Of a stretch of DNA of 64,000 nucleotides, positions 40,632-49,237 are shown piece after piece. Below the pieces are notes generated by a model. The model was given only the letters and a program-made list of their open reading frames with translations. It did no database searches and was not told the DNA's origin. The translations under genes were made by a program, and so were the position numbers. Source of the DNA: an uncultured Ruminococcus sp. (GTDB taxonomy: Bacteria; Bacillota; Clostridia; Oscillospirales; Acutalibacteraceae); the NCBI GenBank assembly GCA_902776975.1, contig CACYSI010000002.1:1-64000 (forward strand), given 5' to 3'. Each line of letters opens with the position of its first letter. Position 1 is the first letter of the stretch.

Positions 40632-41575
40632 CTGAGATATTCCTCAGCCGCGTCTATCATCATCCTCTTGACCGTGCCGAGGTCGCCCTCTACGCTGCAT
40701 CCCGACGCGGCGGGATGACCGCCTCCGCCGAACTTTTTACAGAATTCGGCGGCGTCGATACCGTCGTTTGTGCGTACGGATATCTTGAACACACCGCCCG
40801 CCTTCTCGCGCATGGTAATGCCCATCTTAACGCCCTCGATCTGTCGCGGTATGGAGGCTAAGCCCTCCATCTCGTCGTCGCCCGCGCCCAGAGCCTCGCA
40901 CATGGCTACGGTAGTATATACGATAGCGCACTGACCGCCCGCGTAAAACTCCATGGTCTCGAGCAGCATACGCTCTATCTTGATCTTAGCGCGCGATTTT
41001 ATCACAAAGTTTATATAGTTGATCTGCTGCCAGTCACAGTACGGCATGACAGCCGCCGCGATACGGTGAGTACGCGGGGTAGTGTTAGTGTAGCAGAAGC
41101 AACCCGTATCCGTGGATATGCCCGTATAGATACCGCCGGCGATATTCTCGTCAAGCTCCACACCGAGCGGCTCTAAAAGCTGATATATGATCTCGGCAGC
41201 AGCCGCGGCGGAGCTGTCTACATATACGTTATCCGCCTCAAGAGAGTTGGAGCCGTGGTGATCTATGCACAGGTCGATGCGCTCCACACCCTCCATCACG
41301 CTCTCACCGAGCAGAGAAGCGGCTGCGACGTCTACGCTGACGACATACTCGTGAGCGAAATCCTGCTCCTCATAGCTCTCGGCGAGATAGCCGAACTTAG
41401 ACGGCAGCTTGCCGTCCACGGCTATGTTAGCCTGCTTGCCGAGCTTACGCAGAGCGTAGCACAGCGCGTAGGCGCAGCCGAGAGTATCGCCGTCGGGATA
41501 GGTATGCGTCAGTATTTTAAATCTGTCGTGTTGTTTCAACAAAGCGGCGGCTTCATCAAGCGTTATCCTGCTCAT
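40628..41575 (-). CDS. nrnA: DHH-family phosphoesterase, NrnA-like oligoribonuclease / pAp phosphatase
   Basis: The 315-residue protein has the DHH domain motifs THTYPDGDTLGCAYAL, VDVAA and CIDHHGSN, and the DHHA1 motif GGGGHPAASGC. NrnA degrades short RNA oligomers and 3',5'-pAp in the cytoplasm; its place after rbfA and before truB is conserved in Firmicutes. The ATG giving MSRITLDEAAALL has GAGGAGGAGG upstream, which lies inside the overlapping end of rbfA. Confidence 0.93.
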   Translation of the reverse strand: MSRITLDEAAALLKQHDRFKILTHTYPDGDTLGCAYALCYALRKLGKQANIAVDGKLPSKFGYLAESYEEQDFAHEYVVSVDVAAASLLGESVMEGVERIDLCIDHHGSNSLEADNVYVDSSAAAAAEIIYQLLEPLGVELDENIAGGIYTGISTDTGCFCYTNTTPRTHRIAAAVMPYCDWQQINYINFVIKSRAKIKIERMLLETMEFYAGGQCAIVYTTVAMCEALGAGDDEMEGLASIPRQIEGVKMGITMREKAGGVFKISVRTNDGIDAAEFCKKFGGGGHPAASGCSVEGDLGTVKRMMIDAAEEYLR

Positions 41576-41942
41576 CAGAATCCTCCTCCTCGTCATCTTT
41601 GATGTCAAGACTGTTAAGGATACGCGATATCTCAGCGCTGTACTCGATAGAATCGGTCGGCGTGAAGATAAGCTCGGGAACATGCCTGAGCCTGAGTCTG
41701 TGACCCAGCTCGCGGCGTATGAAGCCCGAGGCGCTCTTTAGCCCCTTTATCGCCTCTTTAGCTCTGTCCAAGCCCTCGAGAGCGCTGACATACACGGTGC
41801 AGTAGCTCAGGTCGTTGGTGACCTCTACGCGCACTATGGACAGAAAGCACGAGTTGACTCTGGGGTCCTTGAGCTCGCGGAATATCGCCGACAGCTCGCG
41901 GCGAATATCCTCGGTAGTCCTGCCTAATTTATGATTAGCCAT
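41556..41942 (-). CDS. rbfA: Ribosome-binding factor A
   Basis: RbfA assists late 30S maturation near the 5' end of 16S rRNA. The 128-residue protein begins MANHKLGRTTEDIRRELSAIF and has the KH-like core with VEVTNDLSYCTVYVSAL and ELGHRLRLRHVPELIFTPTDS. The C-terminus is acidic (KDDEEEDSDEQ). An ATG 24 codons upstream is discarded on family length and because CAGAGGAT precedes the chosen start. The end overlaps nrnA by 20 bases. Confidence 0.95.
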   Translation of the reverse strand: MANHKLGRTTEDIRRELSAIFRELKDPRVNSCFLSIVRVEVTNDLSYCTVYVSALEGLDRAKEAIKGLKSASGFIRRELGHRLRLRHVPELIFTPTDSIEYSAEISRILNSLDIKDDEEEDSDEQDNA

Positions 41943-42029
41943 ATAATAAATCCTCTGTTTCAATCGGGTGCGGACAAAGCCCGCCCACAGTTCGCCCGAA
42001 AGGGCAAATATCACTCGCCGAAGGCGAAT

Positions 42030-44432
42030 TTAGTCCTCTCTGTACTCCTCGATGGTGAATACCTCAAAGATATCGCCCTCTTTGATATCGTTGTACTTTT
42101 CAAGGCCGATACCGCACTCGTAACCCTCGGCTACCTCCTTGACGCTGTCCTTGAAGCGCTGCAGAGAACCGATGGTGTCGTCGGCGATGATGATACCGTC
42201 ACGCACTACGCGTACACCCGCGCCGCGCTGTATCTTACCGCTCTTGACATAGGAGCCGGCGATGTTGCCGATAGACTTGATGCGGATGACGTTGCGCACC
42301 TCGGCGGTACCCAGGATGACCTCTCTGGTCTTGGGAGCGAGCATACCCTTCATAGCGCTCTCGATCTCCTCGATGCAGTCATAGATGACGCGGTACATAC
42401 GCATATCCACGCCGTCGCGCTCGGCGTTAGCCTGAGCGGTAGCGTCGGGACGCACGTTGAAGCCTACTATGATAGCGTTGGAGGCGTTGGCGAGCATTAC
42501 GTCGCTCTCGTTGACAGCGCCCACCGCGCCGTGGATGATATTTACTCTGACCTCGTCGTTAGAGAGCTTCTCCAGACTCTGGCGTACAGCCTCTACAGAG
42601 CCCTGGACGTCAGCCTTGACGATGATCTTGAGCTCCTTGACCTCGCCGAGCTTCATCTGATCGAAGAGGTTGTCGAGAGTCACCTTGGTGCGTGCGTTGA
42701 ACTCAGCCTCTTTCTGCTCATGCTTACGCTGCTCTACGAGCTCTCTCGCGAGGCGCTCGTCTGTGACGGCGTTGAAGGTATCGCCGCCCGTGGGAACTCC
42801 GTCGAGACCAGTGATCTCTACGGGTATAGAGGGGCCTGCCGCCTTTACGCGGTTGCCCTTATCGTCTGTCATAGCGCGGACATGACCTACAGCCGTACCC
42901 GCTACTACGATATCGCCGGTATGCAGAGTACCGTTCTGTACGAGTATAGACGCCACGGGGCCTCTGCCCTTGTCGAGGCGAGCCTCGATGACCGTACCCT
43001 TGGCGGCGCGGTCGGGGTTAGCCTTGAGCTCCTTCATGTCGGCGACCAGCAGTACCATCTCGAGCAGATCGTCTATGCCCATGCCTGTCTTAGCCGATAC
43101 GGGCACGCAGGGTGTCTCGCCGCCCCACTCCTCGGGCACCAGCTCATACTCGGTGAGCTGCTGCTTGACCTGCTCGGGGTTAGCGCCCGGTTTATCCATT
43201 TTATTGATAGCCACGATGACGGATACTCCCGCCGCCTTTGCGTGGTTGATAGCCTCTACGGTCTGCGGCATGATACCGTCGTCAGCCGCTACAACGAGGA
43301 TAGCGATATCCGTTACCTGAGCGCCGCGGGCGCGCATGGTGGTGAACGCCTCATGTCCGGGCGTATCGAGGAAGGTGATGTCCCTGTCGTTGATGTTAAC
43401 CCTGTAAGCGCCGATGTGCTGGGTGATTCCGCCCGCCTCGGTAGCTGTTACATGAGCGTTGCGGATGTAGTCGAGCAGAGAGGTCTTACCGTGATCGACG
43501 TGACCCATGACTACGACTACGGGAGCGCGGTCTGTGAGGTTCTCATCCGTATCCTCGCTGTCGTCGATGATACGCTCCTCTATGGTGACTACTACTTCCT
43601 TCTCGACCTTGGCGTGGAACTCCATAGCGATCAGAGACGCTGTATCGAAGTCCACTACATCGTTGGCGGTCACCATGGTACCCATGAGGAACGCCTTTTT
43701 GACTACCTCGGCTACGGTCGCCTTGAGCTTTAAGGCGAGGTCGCCGACAGAGATCTCGTCGGGCAGGAGGATAGTCATCTTCTTAGCCTTGCGCTCCTTC
43801 TCGATACGCTCCATACGCTCGCGCTCTGTCTCGCGCTTAGCCGAGCGGCGGTTCTTCTGCTTCGAGCGCTGGTTTATCTTCTGCTTCTTTGAAGACATAT
43901 TGTTCTCGCTGCGTACCTTATCGAGAGCGAGATCGTCATATCTCTGGTTGTACTTATCTACGTTGACCTCAGCCGCGCCGGTGTCTACGATACGACCCGT
44001 GCCGCGCTTAGACTTGATCTCGGACTTGAGGTCGATATCGGCTGTGCGGTCGACCTTCTCCTTCTTGGGCTGCTCGGGAGCCTGCTGTTTGCCGCTCTTC
44101 TTGGCTGAGTCGGGGCGCAGCTTATCCTTCTCCTCTTCACGGCGCTTTTTCTCTTCTTCACGGCGCTTCTTTTCTTCTTCTCTGCGGCGCTGAGCCTCTT
44201 CCTCCTGCTTTTTGATAGCGTTGTCGCGTACCGCGAAGTACGCGCTGAGGTCCGCTACAGCGTTGAGCTGAGTGTAGTAGTCGAAGATGAAGTTCAGCTC
44301 ATCCTCGGTGAGGGCGGTCATAGCCTTTTTGTCTACACCGAGCTTATCCTTGAGCACGGCGATCACGTCTTTTGTAGCGACGTCAAGGTCGGTGGCCACC
44401 TCTTTGACTTTATATTTTATCATAATAGCCAT
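42030..44432 (-). CDS. infB: Translation initiation factor IF-2
   Basis: IF-2 is the GTPase that places fMet-tRNA in the P site and promotes subunit joining. The 800-residue protein has an N-terminal IF2_N domain ([24 protein letters not shown]), a highly charged Lys/Arg/Glu linker (about 90-225), a second IF2_N domain, then the G domain with [15 protein letters not shown] (G1), DTPGHEAF (G3) and NKMDKPGA (G4), and domains II-IV. The start has AGGAGG. A gap of 88 bases with no clear feature precedes it, after ylxQ. Confidence 0.98.
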   Translation of the reverse strand: MAIMIKYKVKEVATDLDVATKDVIAVLKDKLGVDKKAMTALTEDELNFIFDYYTQLNAVADLSAYFAVRDNAIKKQEEEAQRRREEEKKRREEEKKRREEEKDKLRPDSAKKSGKQQAPEQPKKEKVDRTADIDLKSEIKSKRGTGRIVDTGAAEVNVDKYNQRYDDLALDKVRSENNMSSKKQKINQRSKQKNRRSAKRETERERMERIEKERKAKKMTILLPDEISVGDLALKLKATVAEVVKKAFLMGTMVTANDVVDFDTASLIAMEFHAKVEKEVVVTIEERIIDDSEDTDENLTDRAPVVVVMGHVDHGKTSLLDYIRNAHVTATEAGGITQHIGAYRVNINDRDITFLDTPGHEAFTTMRARGAQVTDIAILVVAADDGIMPQTVEAINHAKAAGVSVIVAINKMDKPGANPEQVKQQLTEYELVPEEWGGETPCVPVSAKTGMGIDDLLEMVLLVADMKELKANPDRAAKGTVIEARLDKGRGPVASILVQNGTLHTGDIVVAGTAVGHVRAMTDDKGNRVKAAGPSIPVEITGLDGVPTGGDTFNAVTDERLARELVEQRKHEQKEAEFNARTKVTLDNLFDQMKLGEVKELKIIVKADVQGSVEAVRQSLEKLSNDEVRVNIIHGAVGAVNESDVMLANASNAIIVGFNVRPDATAQANAERDGVDMRMYRVIYDCIEEIESAMKGMLAPKTREVILGTAEVRNVIRIKSIGNIAGSYVKSGKIQRGAGVRVVRDGIIIADDTIGSLQRFKDSVKEVAEGYECGIGLEKYNDIKEGDIFEVFTIEEYRED

Positions 44433-44520
44433 GGTTATTCCTCCTTCTGATTGCTCCCGTTAAGGAGCTGCCGCTTGAGCGGCTTATATATCGCGTGATC
44501 GGATTCGGTTTGAATTGTTG

Positions 44521-44832
44521 TTATTTTGACTCTTCGATCATGCTTTGGATCTTATCGGCAAATCCCCTGTCCGTAACTCCTACGATACCGCAGTGCTTAC
44601 CGAGAGCGAAGCTCAGCTCCTCCTTGGAGCGGTCGAGCATGAGCGCGGGTATGTTCTTCACTTCTGCCGTCCTCAGAACACTCTTCAGACTGTTAGCCGA
44701 AGCGTCCGAAGCGTACAGCGCCAGCAGCGCCTTATCGTCGTTTATCGCTTTAGTGACCGTTTCGGCGCCCGATATAAGATATCCCGCTCGCTTGCACAGT
44801 CCCAAAAAGCTCAGCAGTCTGTCGTTACTCAC
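44521..44832 (-). CDS. ylxQ: L7Ae-family ribosomal/RNA-binding protein (YlxQ-like)
   Basis: The 103-residue protein is an L7Ae/L30e/S12e/Gadd45 fold: LSFLGLCKRAGYLISGAETV, KALLALYASDASANSLKSV, IPALMLDRSKEELSFALGKHCGIVGVTDRGFA. Members bind kink-turn RNA, and the gene is conserved between rnpM and infB in Firmicutes. The GTG at 44832 is chosen because AGGAG lies eight bases upstream; it overlaps the rnpM stop by eight bases. An ATG 24 bases earlier is in frame but poorly placed. Confidence 0.9.
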   Translation of the reverse strand: MSNDRLLSFLGLCKRAGYLISGAETVTKAINDDKALLALYASDASANSLKSVLRTAEVKNIPALMLDRSKEELSFALGKHCGIVGVTDRGFADKIQSMIEESK

Positions 44833-45088
44833 CCAGCTCACTCCTAAGCCTGTCATATATCTCAGGCTCTATCTTGGTCGAAAAAGCTCGCTCAAGGCGC
44901 TTAGCCTTAACAGCCATATTAAGGCATGATACATCTCTGCATATATACGCGCCTCTGCCGGGCATCTTGCCCGTGAGGTCGACCGAGATCACGCCCTCCT
45001 TGCTGCGGACTATACGCACCAGAGTACGCTTATCCTTCATCTCGCCGCAGCCTAAGCATTTTCTCAGCGGGATTTTTCGTTCTGCCAT
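44825..45088 (-). CDS. rnpM: RNase P modulator RnpM (YlxR, DUF448)
   Basis: The 87-residue protein has the YlxR signature: PLRKCLGCGEMKDKRTLVRIVR, VDLTGKMPGRGAYICRDVSCL and a C-terminal AKRLERAFS. In Bacillus and relatives this protein binds RNase P RNA and modulates tRNA processing, and the gene sits between nusA and ylxQ as here. The end overlaps ylxQ. Confidence 0.94.
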   Translation of the reverse strand: MAERKIPLRKCLGCGEMKDKRTLVRIVRSKEGVISVDLTGKMPGRGAYICRDVSCLNMAVKAKRLERAFSTKIEPEIYDRLRSELGE

Positions 45089-45159
45089 AAAGATCCACCT
45101 CTTAGGTCTGTCAGAGCGCTTATGCTCTGTCAGACAGTCGTTATTCTGCAGTAGACAAT

Positions 45160-45313
45160 GATTAATTCGGGTGCGTAAATTGCGACAGTAGATTTTTCGT
45201 CAGTTTGGACAAATAATCGGTTCGCATACTGACGTATGGGTGCCGATTTTTGGGCGAAATGGCGGAAAAGATACAAGCAAGTTACGTGCACAGCCCTTAG
45301 GCGTGAATTAATC
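45160..45313. repeat. Fold-back intergenic element between nusA and rnpM
   Basis: The 154-bp stretch is bounded by GATTAATTC (45160-45168) and its exact complement GAATTAATC (45305-45313, running into the nusA stop codon). Just inside, GTGCGTAAATTGC faces GCAAGTTACGTGCAC, and the centre has CGTCAG/CTGACG around AATCGGTTCGCA. It looks like a repeated fold-back element known from many Firmicutes intergenic regions, here inside an operon and therefore transcribed. Confidence 0.65.
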
Positions 45314-46417
45314 AGTGGCTACTGTATCCTTGTCGTCGTCTGTGTCCTTATCCTCTTCGGTATCCTCACCCCAGAAGCCTGACTCGGGGCGGATATCTAT
45401 CTTATAGCCTGTCAGCTTAGCCGCCAGACGTACGTTCTGACCCTTGTTGCCGATAGCCAGCGAGAGCTGACCGTCGGGCACGGTAGCCTTGCACGCCTTG
45501 GTGCCGTCCTCGGCGAGCTCTACCGACAGTACGTTGGCGGGTGAAAGAGCCGCCGCGATGAACTTAGTGGGATCGTCATCATAGAGGACTATATCTATCT
45601 TCTCTCCGCCGAGCTCGTCTACGATGGCGTTGACTCTCGCGCCGCGTGTGCCTATGCAGGCGCCTACCGCGTCGATCTCGCCGTCCTCGGAGGTGACCGC
45701 CATCTTTGTGCGCGAGCCTGCCTCTCTGGATATGGATTTGATCTCAACTATGCCGTCGTATATCTCGGGGACTTCTTTTTCAAACAATCTCTTGACAAAA
45801 TCGGGATGTGTACGCGAGATGATAGCCTTGGGACCTCTCTCGGTCTCTCTGACTCCCGCTACATAAACCTTGATGGTACCGCCCTCTCTGAGCACATCGC
45901 CCTCGATCTGCTCGGACTTAGGCAGTACGGTAACAGCGTTGCCGAACTTGAGGGTAGCGTTGCCCGTGACGGGGTCCACACGCTCTACCGTAGCTGTAGC
46001 AATCTCCTGAGACTTACTCTGGAACTCTACCAGCATCTGATCCTTCTCGCCGTCGCGTATACCCTGACGGATGACCGAGCGGGCAGTCTGTACCGCGATC
46101 CTGCCGAACTGCTTAGGCTCGAGCGGGATACCGACCTCCTTGCCTACAGCGGCGCGCTTGGAGATGACCATAGCGTCCTCGAGAGAGATCTCGTAGTTCT
46201 CATCCTCGACCTCTTCGACCACTGTTTTGAGCAGCTTTACCGAGAAGGTGGATTTCTCGGGATCCATCTTGATCTCTACGTTCTCGTTGCCGCCGTACAG
46301 ATTTCTGCATGCGGTTATGATCGCTCTCTTGATCTGAGTGATCATATACTCAACGGGGATTCCTTTCTCTTTTTCGAGGAGCCTGAGCGCCTCGAAGAGT
46401 TCTTTATTACTTGCCAT
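45308..46417 (-). CDS. nusA: Transcription termination/antitermination factor NusA
   Basis: NusA binds RNA polymerase and modulates pausing and termination. The 369-residue protein has the N-terminal polymerase-binding domain (MASNKELFEALRLLEKEKGI), an S1 domain starting near GATVERVDPVTGNATLKFG, and KH1/KH2 domains with IGTRGARVNAIVDELGGEKIDI and LSLAIGNKGQNVRLAAKLTG. The acidic C-terminal tail replaces the repeats seen in proteobacteria. CAGGAAAA precedes the ATG. Confidence 0.97.
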   Translation of the reverse strand: MASNKELFEALRLLEKEKGIPVEYMITQIKRAIITACRNLYGGNENVEIKMDPEKSTFSVKLLKTVVEEVEDENYEISLEDAMVISKRAAVGKEVGIPLEPKQFGRIAVQTARSVIRQGIRDGEKDQMLVEFQSKSQEIATATVERVDPVTGNATLKFGNAVTVLPKSEQIEGDVLREGGTIKVYVAGVRETERGPKAIISRTHPDFVKRLFEKEVPEIYDGIVEIKSISREAGSRTKMAVTSEDGEIDAVGACIGTRGARVNAIVDELGGEKIDIVLYDDDPTKFIAAALSPANVLSVELAEDGTKACKATVPDGQLSLAIGNKGQNVRLAAKLTGYKIDIRPESGFWGEDTEEDKDTDDDKDTVATD

Positions 46418-46440
46418 TTTTCCTGATCAGACCTTTCTAT

Positions 46441-46625
46441 ATAAATTGAATATTGAAACCTTATGAGCCTTCCCCTTGAGGGGAAGGTGGGCAATTTGCC
46501 GACTGAGGCAAATTGGTCGGATGAGGTGAAAAACACCTCAAACTGCTATATATTGAATATTGAAACCTTGTGCGCCTCCCTTTCCTAAGGGAGGTGGCTC
46601 CGCAGGAGCCGGAGGGTTGATACCG
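46441..46625. repeat. Two tandem palindromic repeats between rimP and nusA
   Basis: Two units each begin TTGAATATTGAAACCTT(A/G)TG and continue into a GC-rich hairpin. Unit 1 has CCTTCCCCTTGAGGGGAAGG, then GCAAATTGGTCGGATGAGG. Unit 2 has CCTCCCTTTCCTAAGGGAGG, then GGCTCCGCAGGAGCC. These belong to the class of CTCCCT...AGGGAGGTGGC repeats common in clostridial intergenic DNA. They are transcribed as part of the rimP-nusA mRNA. Confidence 0.75.
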
Positions 46626-46676
46626 AAAATCTCTGAGCTGCGTTCCTACAGTACCCTGAGGATCGCTACGCCCATC

Positions 46677-47156
46677 TCAGTCAAAGTCGTCGAGCTTTAT
46701 ATAAGCCGCGTCCTTTTTGTTTATCGTCACGGTGTTCTCGCCGCTGTGGTCGGTTATCGTGACCTCGCCGCCGTCATACGCCGTCAGCACGCCCTTGAAC
46801 TCCTTGCCGATACCCTCTATGGGGCGTATCATCTTGACCATGATATCGGCGCCGATATACTCTTCAAAGTGAGCGGGACGTATCAGCTCGCGCTCGATAC
46901 CGGGAGAGCTGACCTCGAGGACGTACTCGCCGTCTATCGGATCAGCCTTATCGAGAGGCTCGTCGAGAGCGCGGGACATATTCTCACAGTCGTTGATGTC
47001 CACGCCGCCGTCCTTGTCGATAAAGACCCTCAGATACCACTGTGAGCCCTCTTTGAGATACCTTACGTCCCAGATCCTAAGCCCGAGACCCTCGGCTATG
47101 GGAGCCGCGAGCTCCTCAACTACGCCTGCGGTATTCTTGCCCTTACTGTTAGCCAA
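46677..47156 (-). CDS. rimP: Ribosome maturation factor RimP
   Basis: RimP acts in early 30S assembly. The 159-residue protein has the N-terminal alpha/beta domain (GLRIWDVRYLKEGSQWYLRVFIDKDGGVDINDCENMSRALDEPLD), then YVLEVSSPGIERELIRPAHFEEYIG and the C-terminal SH3-like domain. The start appears to be TTG: GGAGAG lies seven bases upstream and no in-frame ATG is nearby. It is the first gene of the operon ending with truB. Confidence 0.93.
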   Translation of the reverse strand: MANSKGKNTAGVVEELAAPIAEGLGLRIWDVRYLKEGSQWYLRVFIDKDGGVDINDCENMSRALDEPLDKADPIDGEYVLEVSSPGIERELIRPAHFEEYIGADIMVKMIRPIEGIGKEFKGVLTAYDGGEVTITDHSGENTVTINKKDAAYIKLDDFD

Positions 47157-47187
47157 ATCATCACTCTCCGTTCATCCTATACATAAC

Positions 47188-47217
47188 AAAGAGCGGGTCC
47201 GTCAAGACCCACTCTTT
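47188..47217 (-). promoter_or_regulatory. Leader hairpin upstream of rimP, candidate attenuator
   Basis: Between promoter and rimP the transcript can form a 12-bp stem (AAAGAGTGGGTC/GACCCGCTCTTT, one G-T pair, six-base loop), followed by GTTATG, with the stem's own CTCTTTGTT acting as a broken U tract. In Bacillus subtilis the rimP-nusA operon is autoregulated by NusA-stimulated termination at a leader terminator; this hairpin is in the matching place. Confidence 0.6.
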
Positions 47218-47241
47218 ACCATAACATATCTTACTGTAGTT

Positions 47242-47270
47242 ATTTTAGCATTATAAAATATAAATGTCAA
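47242..47270 (-). promoter_or_regulatory. Promoter of the rimP-nusA-infB-truB operon
   Basis: On the minus strand a perfect TTGACA (47265-47270), a 17-base spacer and TAAAAT (47242-47247). Start of transcription is expected near 47235. Confidence 0.8.
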
Positions 47271-47363
47271 GTAAATGCTGAACAAAGAAACCTCCCGAAC
47301 AACACCGTATTTTGCTAACAATCAATAATTAATCGCCAAATACTCAACTTTTTCAAAAAAGTG

Positions 47364-47392
47364 TTGACAAATCCATATCTTCGTGATATTAT
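47364..47392 (+). promoter_or_regulatory. Promoter of cysK
   Basis: TTGACA at 47364-47369, a 17-base spacer and TATTAT at 47387-47392. The start point would fall within the palindrome at 47395-47415. Confidence 0.75.
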
Positions 47393-47394
47393 AA

Positions 47395-47415
47395 TACCAA
47401 CCTATCAGGTTGGTA
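47395..47415 (+). promoter_or_regulatory. Perfect palindromic operator overlapping the cysK start point
   Basis: TACCAACCT-atc-AGGTTGGTA is a perfect 9-bp inverted repeat with a 3-base centre, placed directly after the -10 box, a classical repressor position. Rrf2-family regulators (CymR, IscR) often bind TACC/GGTA-type palindromes of this size, and an IscR-like Rrf2 gene lies about 4 kb downstream, but the link is inference. Confidence 0.65.
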
Positions 47416-47451
47416 GGGTATAAGACACAATAAATAGATGAAGGTGATACA

Positions 47452-47511
47452 ATGTATCTCAGCGGTTTTCGATGTCGGCGCGCGAACCGATCAATAACAC
47501 AACGTCAATAA
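47452..47511 (+). CDS. Candidate cysK leader peptide, 19 residues
   Basis: ATG at 47452 follows GAAGGTG at good spacing and encodes MYLSGFRCRRANRSITQRQ. It contains one cysteine codon followed by arginine codons, and lies between the operator and cysK (48 bases from its stop to the cysK start). Its place within the 5' leader of a cysteine synthase gene suggests a regulatory uORF that could sense cysteinyl- or arginyl-tRNA or cause ribosome stalling. No protein of this kind is known to me from this genus, and it may be chance. Confidence 0.45.
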   Translation: MYLSGFRCRRANRSITQRQ

Positions 47512-47559
47512 TCTGTATTTACAAATCAAAAACTATACTATATAATAAGGAGAAACATA

Positions 47560-48492
47560 ATGTCTAAAATATTTACATCCGCGGATCAGCTCATAGGTAA
47601 GACCCCTCTGCTCGAACTGAGCAATATCGAAAAGAACCTCGGCCTCAAGGCTAAGGTCTACGCAAAATTAGAGTATTTCAACCCCGCGGGCTCCGTCAAG
47701 GACCGTATCGCCAAGGCGATGATAGACGACGCCGAGGCTAAGGGCCTGCTCAAAGAGGGCTCCGTCATCATCGAGCCCACCTCAGGCAACACAGGCATCG
47801 GTCTTGCCGCTGTCGCGGCAGCAAGAGGCTACCGCATCATCATCGTGATGCCCGAGACGATGAGCGTAGAGCGCCGCCAGCTGATGAAGGCATACGGCGC
47901 CGAGCTTGTACTGACAGACGGCGCCAAGGGCATGAAGGGCGCTATCGCCAAGGCTGACGAGCTTGCCGCCGAGATCGAAGGCGCGTTCATCCCCGGTCAG
48001 TTCGTAAATCCCGCTAACCCCGCGGCGCATATAGCTACCACAGGCCCCGAGATATATGAAGATACCGACGGCGAGGTAGATATCTTCGTAGCCGGCGTAG
48101 GCACAGGCGGCACCGTAACAGGCGTAGGCGAGTACCTTAAGTCAAAGAACCCCGATATCAAAGTTGTAGCCGTAGAGCCCGCCTCCTCCCCCGTACTCTC
48201 AAAGGGCACTGCCGGAGCGCATAAGATACAGGGCATCGGAGCGGGATTCGTGCCGGATGTTCTCAACACAACCATATATGACGAGATAATAGCCGTCACC
48301 AACGAGGACGCCTTTGCCGTAGGTAAGCTCATAGGCAAGAGCGAGGGCGTACTTGTGGGCATATCCTCGGGAGCCGCGGCATACGCCGCTATCGAGCTTG
48401 CCAAGCGTCCCGAAAACGCAGGCAAGAAGATCGTAGCGCTCCTGCCCGATACAGGCGACCGCTATCTCTCGACTCCCCTGTTCCAGGATTGA
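47560..48492 (+). CDS. cysK: Cysteine synthase A
   Basis: CysK is the PLP enzyme that makes cysteine from O-acetylserine and sulphide. The 310-residue protein has the PLP lysine in [14 protein letters not shown] (about residues 45-58), the SGNTGIGLA phosphate loop, [32 protein letters not shown] and the C-terminal [24 protein letters not shown] precedes the ATG. It is monocistronic, with a terminator. The palindrome and leader ORF suggest control by cysteine or iron-sulphur status. Confidence 0.97.
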   Translation: MSKIFTSADQLIGKTPLLELSNIEKNLGLKAKVYAKLEYFNPAGSVKDRIAKAMIDDAEAKGLLKEGSVIIEPTSGNTGIGLAAVAAARGYRIIIVMPETMSVERRQLMKAYGAELVLTDGAKGMKGAIAKADELAAEIEGAFIPGQFVNPANPAAHIATTGPEIYEDTDGEVDIFVAGVGTGGTVTGVGEYLKSKNPDIKVVAVEPASSPVLSKGTAGAHKIQGIGAGFVPDVLNTTIYDEIIAVTNEDAFAVGKLIGKSEGVLVGISSGAAAYAAIELAKRPENAGKKIVALLPDTGDRYLSTPLFQD

Positions 48493-48507
48493 TATCATAA
48501 AATCCAT

Positions 48508-48538
48508 AAAGCGGCTTCGGGGAACCGGAGCCGCTTTT
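48508..48538 (+). terminator. Terminator of cysK
   Basis: AAAGCGGCT and AGCCGCTTT, with CGG/CCG continuing the stem and a GGAA loop, followed by TTAT. Confidence 0.8.
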
Positions 48539-48593
48539 ATATTATTATAACAGTCAGCCCGTAACAGACTCAACCGATGAAAGGAAGATTTAT

Positions 48594-49130
48594 ATGAAAA
48601 ACAAACACTCGGCGCATACGCTGCACATCGTCATAGCGGCGATGTTCGCGGCTATGATAGCCGTGACCACCGCCTTTGTACAGATCAAAACTCCCACCGG
48701 AGGCTATGTACACCTCGGCGACTCTATGATATATCTCACGGCGAGCTTTCTGCCTCTGCCCTACGCGGTAGCGGCGGCGGCTGTGGGCGGCGGCATAGCC
48801 GACCTGCTGGTATACCCCGAGACGATAATATACACGGTCATCATCAAAGCCCTCAACGCGGTGTTCTTCAGTTCAAAGAGCGACAAGCTGCTCACTAAGC
48901 GCAACGCGCTGATGACCATACCCTCGGGTCTGGTCACCGTGATCGGCTACTCTCTGTCAAAGCTGATCCGCATGCTGATCGCGGGCGACAGCTTTCAGAG
49001 CGCCGTAGCCAACGCCCTGTGGAAGATGCCCGAAAACGCGATACAGGCAACAGCCTCGGCACTGATATTCCTGCTCGTGGCGGCGGCATTTGACAAGGCC
49101 GATATCAAAAAGCGTATGCTTAATCATTAA
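48594..49130 (+). CDS. ECF transporter S component (ThiW/TIGR04002-like)
   Basis: The 178-residue membrane protein has five or six helices and the S-component N-terminus (HIVIAAMFAAMIAVTTAFVQI), with GGYVHLGDSMIYLTASFLPLPYAVAAAAVGGGIADLL typical of ECF vitamin-uptake proteins. It would use a shared EcfA1A2T module, not encoded in this window. The substrate cannot be assigned; related proteins import thiamine precursors or other small vitamins. GAAAGGAAG precedes the ATG. Confidence 0.88.
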   Translation: MKNKHSAHTLHIVIAAMFAAMIAVTTAFVQIKTPTGGYVHLGDSMIYLTASFLPLPYAVAAAAVGGGIADLLVYPETIIYTVIIKALNAVFFSSKSDKLLTKRNALMTIPSGLVTVIGYSLSKLIRMLIAGDSFQSAVANALWKMPENAIQATASALIFLLVAAAFDKADIKKRMLNH

Positions 49131-49144
49131 TACAAAATCACAAA

Positions 49145-49187
49145 AGCTCCCGTCGGCGCATATTGTACCGATAGGGAGCTGTTTTTT
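49145..49187 (+). terminator. Terminator of the ECF S component gene
   Basis: AGCTCCC/GGGAGCT with an inner TCGG/CCGA, followed by TTTTTT. Confidence 0.85.
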
Positions 49188-49237
49188 ACTGCATTTAAAA
49201 ATAATACCGCTCCCCAAAATGTGATCAAGGAACGGTT

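Noticed and set aside
41931..43733. 600-codon open frame antisense to infB
   Set aside because: It mirrors the codon bias of infB in the opposite strand (a GAG/CTC-rich shadow) and has no ribosome binding site; the IF-2 gene explains the stretch.
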